A DNA stretch of 64,000 nt. Origin: Melitaea cinxia (taxonomy: Eukaryota; Arthropoda; Insecta; Lepidoptera; Nymphalidae). A program made the position numbers and the translations under genes. The notes beneath the pieces were generated by a model, which worked only from the letters and a program-made list of their open reading frames with translations, was not told the DNA's origin and made no database searches. Each line of letters begins with the position of its first letter. Position 1 is the first letter of the stretch. Positions 10,186 through 20,700 of the stretch are shown here, one piece after another. Location of the stretch: the NCBI RefSeq assembly GCF_905220565.1, contig NC_059400.1:9942159-10006158 (forward strand), given 5' to 3'.

Positions 10186-10208
10186 GGTTAAGAGTTCTGA
10201 CTGCAACA

Positions 10209-10212
10209 TATA
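10209..10212. repeat. Target-site duplication TATA (right copy)
   Basis: Follows the terminal CAACA. Because the flank is TATATATG, the exact register of the duplication is ambiguous by a base or two. Confidence 0.55.
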
Positions 10213-10544
10213 TATGTATGCGCGTATGTGTGTATATTTGATTTTCTTCCTGTTTTCTTTTATTTGAAGTCTATACACCCTTTCCGTTTTTTTCACATTA
10301 TATCCTCCAAGCTGGTTGTCTGCAAGAGATCGCTGTTTAGCTATAAGACCGCCTGTTGTACATTTCTTTTTGTGAATAATTTAATAAATTGTAAACTTCT
10401 TTTTATGTGTACAATAAAGAGCAAATTATTATTATTATTATTATTATTATCTTACTGAATGTCACTCCGCCCGCCCAATACATAATAGATACATATATTA
10501 TAATAACTACTTATATAAATAATATAATAAATTTACTTATACTC

Positions 10545-10830
10545 ACAAGCGGGTGGAGGAATACGCCCCGGCAGGGAGATCAAACGGCCGGGGGTTAGGG
10601 CTGTAGGCTGAGAAACCGGCGGACATTCCTAGCCGAGTCAAGTAACACCGCCTTCTGCATCCTGGCTGCGAGCGAACCGTCCCGGATCCCCAGTTGCCTC
10701 AGATGGTGAGCGAGGCTAACCGGGATCAAACCATTGGCAGATATTACGATAGGGATTATTTCAGCAGACCCCACACCCCACATGTCGACAATCTCAATTA
10801 TTATTATTATTATGATTATTGGAACGAAGT
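10545..10830 (-). pseudogene. Non-LTR reverse transcriptase, extreme C-terminal relic
   Basis: The minus-strand frame (10,783-10,595) reads EIIPIVISANGLIPVSL, HHLRQLG, MQKAVLLDSARNVRRFLSL and ends two codons later. This is the characteristic C-terminus of a widespread lepidopteran non-LTR element, which usually shows IVPIVISANGLI...QKAVLLxTARIVRRFL. Only the last 60 or so residues and some 3' UTR remain. The plus-strand flank carries an (ATT)n run at about 10,796-10,813. The exact clade is uncertain. Confidence 0.7.
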
Positions 10831-10910
10831 TCCTTACGGCAGGTTTGACATTTGGCTGGGCGACCGAACTGAAAAAAATGTGATACTAAAACTGTAAGAA
10901 AAAAAGTACA
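10831..10910. repeat. Dispersed repeat fragment, unclassified
   Basis: Contains GGAACGAAGTTCCTTACGGC, which has a short GGAAC-GAA-GTTCC hairpin, then GGCTGGGCGACCGAACTG. I recall similar text next to lepidopteran retroelements but cannot assign it. Confidence 0.35.
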
Positions 10911-11088
10911 CCACAAAGTACAAACAAAGCTTAAAGAAAGTTATATATTATAAAGTACAATGTAGTACAAGTAATGACATAATGTACCTATTACATTTAT
11001 AAGCCCCAAGAAATTATAGCTTAAAATTATTTGAATAAATAATAATTGAAGCAATGAGATATTAACGGATTAATTATGGTTTTGAATA

Positions 11089-11240
11089 TATTATACGTAA
11101 TAATACATATGTTAATAAATAATAAGAACACGTTAGCATTAACACGTTTTCATTAACTTGACAGTTGACAATAAGTTTGACCCCTGCACATGACAAATAT
11201 TTGTATAGTATATATAACTTCTTATAGATATTTATGAGTA
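11089..11240. repeat. Direct repeat, copy 1
   Basis: Shares with 11,691-11,905, in the same order: ATTATACGTAATAA, TAATAAATAATAAGA, CACGTTAGC, ACTTGACAGT, AAATATTTGTATAGTA and AGATAT-TATGAGTA. Non-coding; the class is unknown. Confidence 0.6.
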
Positions 11241-11294
11241 CTAGTGGTCGCCCAGTGGTCGAAATTCGACCATAATTAAAAATTTAAAATGAGT

Positions 11295-11362
11295 TCGCGC
11301 CATTTTTGGCGCAAACTTGTGTAGGCCTATGTCCAACAGTGAACTGCAATAGGCTGAAATGA
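11295..11362 (+). mobile_element. SINE family A tail fragment
   Basis: CGCGCCATTTTTGGCGC, then CTTGTGTAGGCCTATGTCC, then CAATAGGCTGAAATGAT. This is the 3' tail of the family A SINE without its body, sitting between the two direct repeats. Confidence 0.6.
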
Positions 11363-11690
11363 TAAAAAATTTAATAAAAAAAAAACCAAAAATAATGAAA
11401 TTAAAAAACCTTTTTTAATTTTTTTTTAATTTGACTACAGACTGACAATCAACAAAAGAGTATTATAATATGCGTGTGTGCGTGTGTGTGTGTCAAATAC
11501 GTGGTAGTGTGTGTAATGTTTTATTTTTAAATTGATTTGATGTACTTTTTATGTATATTAAAAAAATATATAAGCATTATGCACTTCTTCTTTGTATAAA
11601 CTATAAGTGTGTTTTTTTCATGCTCTTCCGTCCGCGTAATTTTTGTAAAAAGGGGTACTAATTTTTTGCTTCACGTATTAATATATCTAG

Positions 11691-11905
11691 ATTATACGTA
11701 ATAACAGACACGATAATAAATAATAAGACCACGTTAGCGTAGCATTTGTTCACTTGACAGTAGAAAATAAGTTTAATCCTGCACATGACAAATATTTGTA
11801 TAGTACCTATATATAATAAATAAATACCTCACAAACCCCGGAGCAGAAAGCAGGGTCACTACAAACTACGCCAACTAGATATCTATGAGTATAATGTTTT
11901 GTGTA
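11691..11905. repeat. Direct repeat, copy 2
   Basis: Second copy of the 11,089-11,240 repeat, about 600 bp downstream in the same orientation, with an extra segment (CACAAACCCCGGAGCAGAAA) before the AGATATCTATGAGTA end. Confidence 0.6.
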
Positions 11906-12660
11906 TTATGTATAAATATTCTTTTATCGGACTATAGGAAGAAAAATTAATATAAAATATATTATTTTGTAAAAATTAATGTGGTAATGACAAAGTAGTG
12001 AAACCCGCGAGCGTCATCTAGCTTATAATAAATAACAAGAATGCTTCTTTATCAACCAATTATTACATGAAATCAAAGGTAATTTTAGAATTAAATGAGT
12101 AATTTAGGTCATTTATATGATTACCTCGAAATATTTTACGGTAAAAAGAGAACAAAAGTTCATCAAATCCTTTTCTATGTAATTGATAAAAAAGAGTCTT
12201 ATTTAAGCTTTTGGTATTTCTGGTACGTTGATTGAAAAGTAAAATTCATTCCGAATTGAAAAGTTACGAAGTTTTCAACGTTGCCTTAAAATGTTTCTTT
12301 TTGTTTCCTTTTGTATGATGTTATTTCTTTTTTTGTAAGTTCATTTACGAATTTCTCTCGATTCTTTAACACAAATTGTGTTAGCTGTACATTACACGTA
12401 CTAGCTTAAACACATTGTTTCAATGGTACCCGAGTATTTGTTTTAACTAGGTATGTTTAACAGTAGGCCTTAGTAATCGATCCGTCTCTAACTTTACTTA
12501 ATAGCAATAGATTCCTGATATAATTTAACACATAAATTGATTTGTGATATACATGAGTGAGTATAATAAGCAAAATCAAATATGGATAAATTACTAAAAG
12601 TGGTAATAATTTACAAAATTATTATAACCGTGATTCTCTTACTCTCCCTCTCTCTTCACC
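11906..12660. other. AT-rich stretch, nothing recognised
   Basis: No coding, RNA or repeat signal by eye. Confidence 0.5.
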
Positions 12661-12700
12661 CTATCGCAGTCCACTACTGGACATTGGCCTACCCTTGAAC
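12661..12700 (-). mobile_element. SINE family A/RTE tail remnant
   Basis: CGCAGTCCACTACTGGACAT is the reverse complement of the common ATGTCCAGCAGTGGACTGC tail. Only about 40 bp remain. Confidence 0.5.
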
Positions 12701-12984
12701 TGTACAACAATAATAATAATATCCCTATATGGTTCCAATGTATTCTATATATATTTCTACCTTTTGTCTACTACGTTTGTTCTTCTTTTGCCGTGTTGAT
12801 ATTGTAGTTTATTCTCTCCATATTCTCATAAAAAATGACAAGAAAATAAAAATGAATATAAAAATGAGTGTGCTTTAGACTACACGACTGAATTAAAACT
12901 TCAGCAAAAAAGGCTTGCGAGGTCTTAGATATACGAAAGGTACTCTGGCTATGAAAGAAAGAGAGAAAGAAAATGTGTGCTCGC

Positions 12985-13115
12985 ACCTATCTCTCTTTCT
13001 CAGTTAGTCTCACCTGATCACACTTTTCGTAACGCTTCCATCACGCATTCACCATCTTACTCCCCAAGTCAAACATGCGGAAAGAAGTTTTACTTCAAAA
13101 ATACAAAAAAAATCT
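12985..13115 (+). repeat. Dispersed repeat with pyrimidine-rich head, copy 1
   Basis: After a CT-rich run it reads TGATCACACTTTTCGTAACG, CACGCATTCACCATCTTACT and AAGAAGTTTTACTTC. The same order of motifs occurs at 21,840-22,035, again after a CT tract. Non-coding. Confidence 0.6.
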
Positions 13116-13317
13116 ACAAGCTTTGTTATAATTTATCACCGTCTTCCCGGTTAGTTGTCAAATAAAATTGTATTGGAATGACTAAGACTATCGGAACACT
13201 TAAAATGAACCACAATATCTGTTTGTCTGTCTATAGAAAATCACTCAGAATTTTCAGTTTTACTTCACCTAACATAACTCTTACTTTACATAAATGGGAT
13301 AAAAAAAATAATAATAT

Positions 13318-14735
13318 ATCTAGCGACAGGAGATGTGCCGAAAGCCTGGAAGCAAGCTAACGTACAGCCTGTGCCCAAAAAGGGCAGTTGAGCTGACCCT
13401 GTCAATTATAGACCCATTTCCGTAACGTCCATACTCTGTAAGAGCATGGAACGTATACTGAATAACCGGCTCCTGGCATACCTTGAGGAGAACGACCTTC
13501 TCATTGACCGACAATACGGTTTTCGCCGCAATCGCTCCACGGGTGACCTTCTAATGTATGCCACTCACATATGGCTATCGAAAGACACGGGGAAGCCATT
13601 GCGGTCTCACTCGATATTTCGAAGGCATTTGACAGGGTTTGGCATGACGGCTTTATTAGCAAGATTTCCTCATATGGCTTACCCACTTCGCTTTGTGTCT
13701 GGATATCTGACTTCCTGCGAGATCGGTCGATCCGCGTGGTCATAGACGGCTGCGAGTCCGATCGATTGGCCATCAACGCCTGGGTTTCTCGGGGTTCTGT
13801 GCTCTCGGAAACGCTATTCTTGCTGCACATCAACGACCTGCTTAAACCCGGGACCTTTGGGTGTGCCGTTGTGAGCGTTACATGTCCGACGCGCGAGTGA
13901 GTGGGTCGGATGTCCAGTCGCTGAGGGAAGCCATGATTAAGCGTCTAAACTTATCCCTTAAAGCTGTCTCTAATTGCGGTGACGCAAAACTGGTCAAGTT
14001 CAACACCTCTAAGACCCAGGCGTGTCTCTTTTCGGCAAAGCGGAGTCCTTTCCACCTGACTTCCTCTTTCCGGGGTGTGCCCGTGCCCATATCTCATCCT
14101 CAATTTTGACACATACATAGAAGCAAAGGCTCGAATAGCTTTGGCATCCTCTCGAAGGTGAGACAATACTTCATTCCGGAACAGATTCTAAATTTATATC
14201 AAGCGCAAGTTCGATCATGCATGGAATACTGCTCTCATCTTTGGGATGGTTCTGCCAAGTACCAGCTTGAGCTTCTCGAGTCAATCCTGAGGCGAGCCAA
14301 GAGACTCATTGGTGATAATACTCTGGTCGCTGCAAAGCTACAAAGCTTAGATCATTGGCGTAGGGTCGCCGCCCTGTTGGTTTTTTTATCCGGTACACTT
14401 CGGAGAGTATGCGCAGGAACTCCACGACCTGATTCCCCCCTACCTCTTCCACTTTGAACAACCAGACGCAATACGTTACGCCACCCTTATATGGTTGACA
14501 TACCCACTATACGCACTAAGCGATTCGCTAGTACATTCTTGATGCGTACGGCTAAATAATGAAACTCTCTACCAGCGTCTGTGTTTCCGGATAGCTTCAA
14601 TCTGGGGATCTTTAAGTCGCGAGTGAATAGGCTACTTCTAGATAAGTGTGCTCTATCCTAGACGACATTCTCACTTAACATCAGGTGAAATAGTGGTTAA
14701 ACGCAAACCTATCTAATCATAAAAAAACACAATGT
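13318..14735 (+). pseudogene. Non-LTR retrotransposon reverse transcriptase and 3' end (dead)
   Basis: Reading frames give, in order, GDVPKAWKQANVQPVPKKG, VNYRPISVTSILCKSMERIL, EENDLLIDRQYGFRRNRST, EAIAVSLDISKAFDRVWHDG (palm motif A, catalytic Asp present), FLRDRSIRVVIDG, VSRGSVLSETLFLLHINDLL (motif B region), LVKFNTSKTQACLFS, SNSFGILSKVRQYFIP, YQAQVRSCMEYCSHLWDG, and finally FNLGIFKSRVNRLLLDKC. The YADD catalytic box expected after HINDLL is absent: the sequence jumps from FGCAV to a later block. There are frameshifts near 13,570, 13,870 and 14,380 and stops at 13,398 and 14,107. The 3' UTR 'ACATCAGGTGAAATAGTGG...CAAACCTATCTAATCATAAA' and A-rich end at about 14,732 are typical of a family common in moths and butterflies. 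The exact clade (jockey/CR1-like) is not certain. Confidence 0.85.
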
Positions 14736-15544
14736 TTAAATTAAATAGTCTAACTGTAATAAATCTAAAATAGTGTAACTAGTTGTTCTCTAATATTTCA
14801 ATCGTTACTAGCAGTAAGATATTTTTAAGTGGTCTTTAAAAGACTTCTAAAAAGTCACCTTGCACTCCCAATAGACGTTAACAAAATCACAAGTTATCTT
14901 GTAATATGCGAAGAACAATACTTTACAACGTACACGATAATATATGATTATACTATTTAGCTTTATTATTTTTGTTGTGATATATGAATAAGTACCTAAC
15001 GACGCCTATAAACGAACACAACCTCTTAAAAGTTGGCTCTCAGCTTAATCTCAACTATGCTTTGTATGAGTTCGTTATTTGTATACGTTTCAAAATGAAA
15101 ATAATTTTTTATAATTGTCGGATATCAAACATCTTGACTGCTTAACAAATGGAACCGTTCTAACATTGTAAACCTACTTTATTTGTTTTTTTTTAATGCA
15201 TTAATTTCAAAAGAGTTATAACAATTTTATATGGAGTTAAATAACTTTGAACGTGAAAACAGAAAAAAATGCGTACTTAGTTCTAACAGTGAATGAAAAT
15301 GTGTATTTAATTACATTGATAATTAGCGAGTGCTATCAAAACTATTTACAATGAATATGCCAGAATATTTAATTCTATAATATTTTATTCACAATTCATT
15401 TTTTTCCATTAGCTATATTGAAATTTCGCATCTACTGCGAGTCGCTGATTCAACTGTATTTTGACCATGACATAATACATTCAGATAAAATAAAATTATT
15501 AGCGGATTTTCTCTGTTTTATTGTTAATCTCAAATATATCACGC
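14736..15544. other. AT-rich stretch, nothing recognised
   Basis: No feature seen on either strand. Confidence 0.5.
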
Positions 15545-15870
15545 ATAACTGAAAACTGAATGTGCAACCGCTCTGGTGTTATGGTACGTGTAAGCGCCTA
15601 AAACACCGACGCTTTGCGGTAAAATATTATTAATATTTCTTTCCGGTTTGAATATCTGTTCTTGTGGGTTTCCCCATCGTGCCTCAGAAAACACTAAGCT
15701 GTCGGTCCCGCTTGTTATCATATACACCTGAAAGCGATCGTTACTCATAGTAAGGAATATATCCCTCAACCCGCATTGGAACAGCATGGTGGATTAAGCT
15801 TTGTTCCTTCTCCTACACAGAGAAACAAGCCTATGCCCAGCAGAGGAATATTAAAAGCTGAACCGTCATC
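15545..15870 (+). mobile_element. SINE family B, nearly full length (alternate head)
   Basis: The tRNA-like head is CCGCTCTGGTGTTATGGTACG with a decayed B-box zone near 15,610. The body follows: CTTGTGGGTTTCCCCATCGTGC, GTCGGTCCCGC, ATCGTTACTCATAGTA, CAACCCGCATTGGAACAGC. The tail is GCCTATGCCCAGCAGAGG, then ATTAAAAGCTGAA. The head differs from the GCGTTGGCGCAACGG head at 57.2 and 63.97 kb, although the body is the same. Confidence 0.7.
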
Positions 15871-16049
15871 TTAAATGTGATTCCTGTGTATTGGTTTCTT
15901 AGCAATAAAAACCATGTAAATCTTTGGGTGTAACCACATATGTATTCTTATTTATTTATTTATATACACTTTCGCACACTAATACAAGGTTAATTGGTAT
16001 TCTTAATTGCGGTTAAGTTAATATCTCAAAAATATACACAATATGATAA

Positions 16050-16120
16050 TTCTCCTACATGGAGAAGGAAGCCTATGCCTAGCAGATCATCTATCCATCC
16101 CACTGGACGTTACAGGCTGA
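16050..16120 (+). mobile_element. SINE family B tail fragment
   Basis: TTCTCCTACATGGAGAAGGA, GCCTATGCCTAGCAG, then CGTTACAGGCTGAATCATGA. 5'-truncated; a short insertion (ATCATCTATCCATCC) interrupts the tail. Confidence 0.6.
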
Positions 16121-16895
16121 ATCATGACTTTACAACTTTCAAAACCCATTTTTCAAAATAAGAGATACCCCTAAACTCAGCCACAAGAAGTTCAGATTAA
16201 ATCCAAAACATTCTTGTATGTGTATACGGATCTATGAATCACTATGAACGAAATTGTATAGTAAGGCCATACATACGCCTTTACATTGTTACTTGTAAAT
16301 GAAACTTCATTGTCACTGAGTCAGAGCCTGTCGTCGTCAGCCTTGAGAGAAAGTGCCGCAGACTTCCTGGAATTTTGTTTTACGAGTATTGTGATATACT
16401 TAGTTAAATTGGAAGAATATCGTTTGATAATTTTTATTTATACATACATCTTATATGTATTAAAAAAATATGCTAATAATCATATAAGTAAAGATTACAT
16501 TTAAGTTTAAATTTTCTTTAATTTTTGGTAGTTTTAAGAAAATCAAAAAATATATATTTTTAACACTTTTGTATATTTACGTGAATATCATATTTAGATA
16601 CATTCTATCGTGTAACAGAACTGTCGCATTTTTTAAAAAATAAACTATTTTCTAAAGAAATAATAAAGAAATTCACTTACATACAAGAGATTTCTTACTA
16701 GGTACCTACTACTGTATTTTGAAACCGCAAAGTTTTATATGTCAAAATTAATTATTAAATATTATAGTATTCGACGTCGGATTGGTGAAACACTAGAGAT
16801 CAAATACCCGCACTAAAAACATAAGAAATTAATTTAAATTTGAACGTATTCAACTTTTTTATGCATACATATATTTTATATTCTTATTATATATA
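16121..16895. other. AT-rich stretch, nothing recognised
   Basis: Short open frames only (for example 16,286-16,504), none protein-like. Confidence 0.5.
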
Positions 16896-17217
16896 CTAGC
16901 TGACCCCGCAAACGTTGTTTTGCCATATATTTTATTAACCTTCTCACTCCCCCTCCCCCCCTATAACTTATGGGAATGAAAAATAGATGTTGGCCGATTC
17001 TCAGACCTACCCGATATGCACACAAAATTTTATAATATTTTATTAACCATCAAACCCCCCCCCCCCCCCATATAATATAGCTTAGGGGTATGAAAAATAG
17101 ATGTTGTTCGATTCTCAGACCTACCCGATATGCACACAAAATTTCATGAGAATCGGTCAAGCCGTTTCGGAGGAGTTTAACTACAAACACTGCGACACGC
17201 GAATTTTATATATTAGA
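16896..17217 (-). mobile_element. Non-autonomous Helitron with internal duplication
   Basis: On the minus strand it starts TCTAATATATAAAATTCGCG and ends CAAACGTTTGCGGGGTCAGCTAG-type (hairpin, then CTAG), inserted between A (16,895) and T (17,218). Inside, a block of about 115 bp is present twice (about 16,928-17,036 and 17,037-17,150). Each copy has a C-rich run followed by GAAAAATAGATGTTG and GATTCTCAGACCTACCCGAT. There is no Rep/helicase. Confidence 0.75.
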
Positions 17218-17369
17218 TATGTCTTAAGCATAATTATTTCTTTAAAATTATTTTAGTTATCAAAATTTTAAAATAAAAATACATAAATAAATAGAAACAA
17301 TAATACTGAACCTTTTAGATTTACTACCGTACACACACGAATACAACCTACAGTGGTGTGCTTCATAAT

Positions 17370-17790
17370 GACGATAGTCTCATTCTTACCTGCGCGTGCG
17401 CTTGTCGTCTCAAAGAAAGCCTCAGTGTTGAACTGGCGGCCGTCGAGACCGCACCGGCCTGCCGACAATGCGGCAGACTTTGTGACTCTAGTGTGGTGAG
17501 TGTGTTACAGCACAGTGTCCGTGCATTAACCCCAACCCCTGATAGTGTAAACCGGATTTTATATTTGGAACGCCCCGCGGCGTGCAAAAAGGTTTGTACT
17601 TTATAAATTTATAATACTATTAAGACGTAGTGTGCACTCAACCGAGTGTTAATTTAAGGTAATGTGAAATTTCCACGATCGATCGCCGAGTTCGAGGAGT
17701 CAGTAGTGACATACTTTTGGTTCAGGTGTGGTGTAAAGCAGGTGGGCGCGCCGCTTCGTCAGACTGACCAAAATTCCAATCTCGTGAAAT
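17370..17790 (+). promoter_or_regulatory. GC-rich promoter-like block or non-coding first exon
   Basis: This 400-bp block is much richer in CpG than the surrounding 20 kb (CTGCGCGTGCGCTTGTCG, GGCGGCCGTCGAGACCGCAC, CGCCCCGCGGCG, GGGCGCGCCGCTTCG). It contains initiator-like TCAGTGT and TCAGACT and two decent splice donors: GTGTG/GTGAGT at about 17,494 and TTTAAG/GTAATG at about 17,660. Such blocks often mark promoters and 5' UTR exons in insects. No long open frame runs through it. It could serve the gene whose coding exons start at 51.0 kb, but nothing in the sequence proves the link. Confidence 0.3.
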
Positions 17791-20700
17791 AGCTTTCGGG
17801 TGGTTGGACAACTTTCATTCTATGATTTTATTACAAATATTTATTTAATATATACTTTTGTATACACCATTTTTCAAGACTTTTATCGTACTTTGATCAT
17901 AATATTGAGTCTGTTGAAGAATCAATATTATTTTGAGTTTTAATAAGTTTGCGTTCACGTCATGATAGGGAAGACATCAACGCGCACAAGCTTCATTGCA
18001 CGTTCATAATGTATGCCGATGATGTCATGGGGAACAAAAAATTAACGTTCAACAAGTCAGACTTCCTGTTATTGTAGAAAAAAATATTATTTCAATAAAA
18101 TCTTTACGTCTAAGTTATAATTTCTGTTAGTGGGTCTGTTATCAGTTTTTGTTGTAGGAAAGCGACTAAACAAACAATGCAACGACTTGTGCGCGGTAAA
18201 CGGGGACAGTGCATGTTGCGTTGAGACGTAACCGGTTGTACTCTGGCGTCTCCCCGCTTTATTATCTGTACGGACTTAATGTAAAGGATGGCCTCATGTT
18301 TTCATTTTCACGACAAGTAGCTTAAACTCGTGAAAAGATTATTTGAAATTTGTAATGTACCTTGGATGGTAGACTAATTTGATTTACGGGATGCTGATAT
18401 GTCTATCTGGTATATAATGATATCTAACAGATAAAAGATTATAGTATATCTTTCTCTTTTACAGTCAAACTCTACTTAACTAGTCAAATATTTCTATTAG
18501 ATACCTGAGATTTCGACAGTTGATACGAATCAAACCTTGATACGAATCAAGAGGGCCTGTTTTACCTCCTTAGAAGAAATTTTACCGGAAACCGGTAAAA
18601 CAGGCTACGAATAATTAGCATATATTGATTTACTTAACTATTCAATATCGTTTTATGATTTAGCGTATTACAAATTTCTATTTCAACAACTTGGCTTCCG
18701 TCTCTCTATTACTAATGTAAGTATACGTGCATTTTACAGTTTAACGTTTGCATTACTTGTATGTATAAAATTGGATTTATACCGTCGGTTCTATAAAAGC
18801 TGTTCCGTGTAAATTATTTTCTAATACGAATAAAAGGCGAACATAAGTACGTCTAACGAATAATGAAAACAGTAATTATTTACTTTTAATAGAAGCCATG
18901 TAAAGATGCATTAATGTCCCCTAATGCCTTAACAACAGGCCTGCAGTCGTGCGAATCGCGAGTAGTCCGCTAATTACGTTATATTGCTCCATCGTGGCCG
19001 CATTATTCTAACACACATTGTTTCTTAAAAACTTCACACTTATCTTACTTTAAAGTATCAAAGTAAATTTATATGCATAGTTTATACTAAAAGGTTGAGA
19101 ATAAAAAAAATATAGTAGGTTCTTTAAGATATTGGGTTGAGGAATTAGAAACTAAGCTACGAGTACCATATTTTTAGTCTGCAGGTTGGTTGATGTACGT
19201 GTTGTACGTATTTCGAAGTGCAATTTTATTCCTTTGAGTGTCAGGTAAACTAAAAAAAACAGTGGTCTCCACAAAAACTTGGTTTAACCTCGCAAGCATG
19301 TTAATTCACTGTTTTTCGTCTAATATATTTTGGCTTAATATTAGTTCAGTATAACAAAAATACAAAACTAAGCGTTTATTACGTTAATCATCTCTCGTAT
19401 TTTAAATATATATCGAAATAACATAATAATGTCCAAAAAAAACATTCGAAAAGTAACCCTGAAGCGTAGGTTAAGTGGATTTAAGCGTTCCGCAGAAGGC
19501 GAATTAGTTTTTTTACAGCAGTTCCATTTATCTTCAATTCTCCCGAAGATCTAAAACAATTTTATGCCAAAAGATTATTTGTATTTAAATAAAAGTCGTG
19601 CTAAGGATTTTCTTTTTCATAAAAAGATATTTTCTAATATCTAGTGGCCATTATCGTCAACAATATTTGAATTATTTCCTTTGTGATTGTTATAGCTAGT
19701 TAAAGAGCTTACTTGTTTTTTTAATAATATTATGTTAGCTTACTGCAATATTCGAAACAAGGAGGAATTGAGAGAGGAAAAGTTGATAAGGCTTGTTTAA
19801 TCAAAAATAAATAATACAAATTCAGTACTGAATGCCATAATTTATTTCGACTTGATCGAAAACACAAATTAAAGATAAACACAAAGCGAAAATAATGATA
19901 AATAAAGTTGAATATTAAAAATCGGTGAGATGGAAATGGAATCTCCTTACCAACCTTTGCTCCACAAAGAGTATAAATATTTTCAAATAATTTTGTAAAT
20001 TAATCCTCTGTGACGAAGGTAAATCCTCGACCATAAAAAAGCGTCACCTCGCTTTTACTCGAGCGTTGCAATTGTACGCTTTGCCTATTATCACGAAAAA
20101 TATATTGTTAATTGGAATTTTCATTTTTTTAGGAAACCTGTATCATTATATTGTGTCAGGGCTTCTTTTAATTTGGTATCTTTTAATATCATATATATAA
20201 TTTAGATGATAACGATGTTATATACGGTGTTAAACAACTGCAGTCTGGAAATTCTGTCTTAATTAAATATTTGCGTATTAATACCTTTTTCACGTATCTT
20301 GTTCGCTCCAATTCAAGTTACGTTACATAAATTCATATCTATAATTTAATTCATATAAAAGAAATAATAATAATGAAGCCGTTTATTCACTAAGCATACA
20401 AAATAATGAGATTTATAAGTCTAATTTACAGAGATTTTGGAAACAATACTGGTGAAAAGTTCGTAGACTCGGCTTGCAGCTGCTTTACAGTCCACACCTA
20501 TACGAATGTTGCCAGCATAGGACGTAAAATTGTAATGTAAAATGTACCAAAACTAAGCAATATTGTGTTGTATATGTGTAATAATTTCATATTTTGTAAA
20601 TTATATAATTTTATTATTGTATTGTTCTTTTTTTGTATGTTTGGATTAAAATAAAAAATATTACAAAATATATTTTACAAAAACTAAATATTAAAAAAAA

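Larger units (their letters stand above)
9111..10208 (+). mobile_element. Ginger-like (integrase-type) DNA transposon, internally deleted
   Basis: The element starts TGTTGCAGTCA and ends TGACTGCAACA. The outer 75 or so bases are near-perfect inverted repeats, with 4-bp TATA duplications outside. TGT...ACA ends, a 4-bp duplication and an internal integrase with an H2C2 zinc finger fit Ginger-type cut-and-paste transposons, which are relatives of Gypsy integrases. Inside both ends lie arrays of a 20-bp palindrome (see separate entries). The coding region stops after the first part of the catalytic core, so this copy cannot encode a complete transposase. It sits inside the 3' UTR of a jockey insertion. 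The Ginger name is inference from these features. Confidence 0.75.
8148..10453 (+). mobile_element. Jockey-like non-LTR retrotransposon, 5'-truncated, split by a DNA transposon
   Basis: This is one insertion in two pieces. The coding relic (8148-8950) and the start of the 3' UTR run to 9110. The 3' UTR resumes at about 10,213 with AAGCTGGTTGTCTGCAAGAG and CCGCCTGTTGTACATTTC. It ends GTACAATAAAGAGCAAATT followed by (ATT)n at about 10,420-10,450, the customary lepidopteran jockey 3' end with a polyadenylation signal and ATT tail. The part upstream of the late reverse-transcriptase domain is missing. Confidence 0.8.

Noticed and set aside
17938..18078. 46-codon plus-strand frame with FIMYADDVMG, like a reverse-transcriptase motif C
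   Set aside because: No other reverse-transcriptase block lies around it and the frame is closed on both sides at short range; most likely coincidence.
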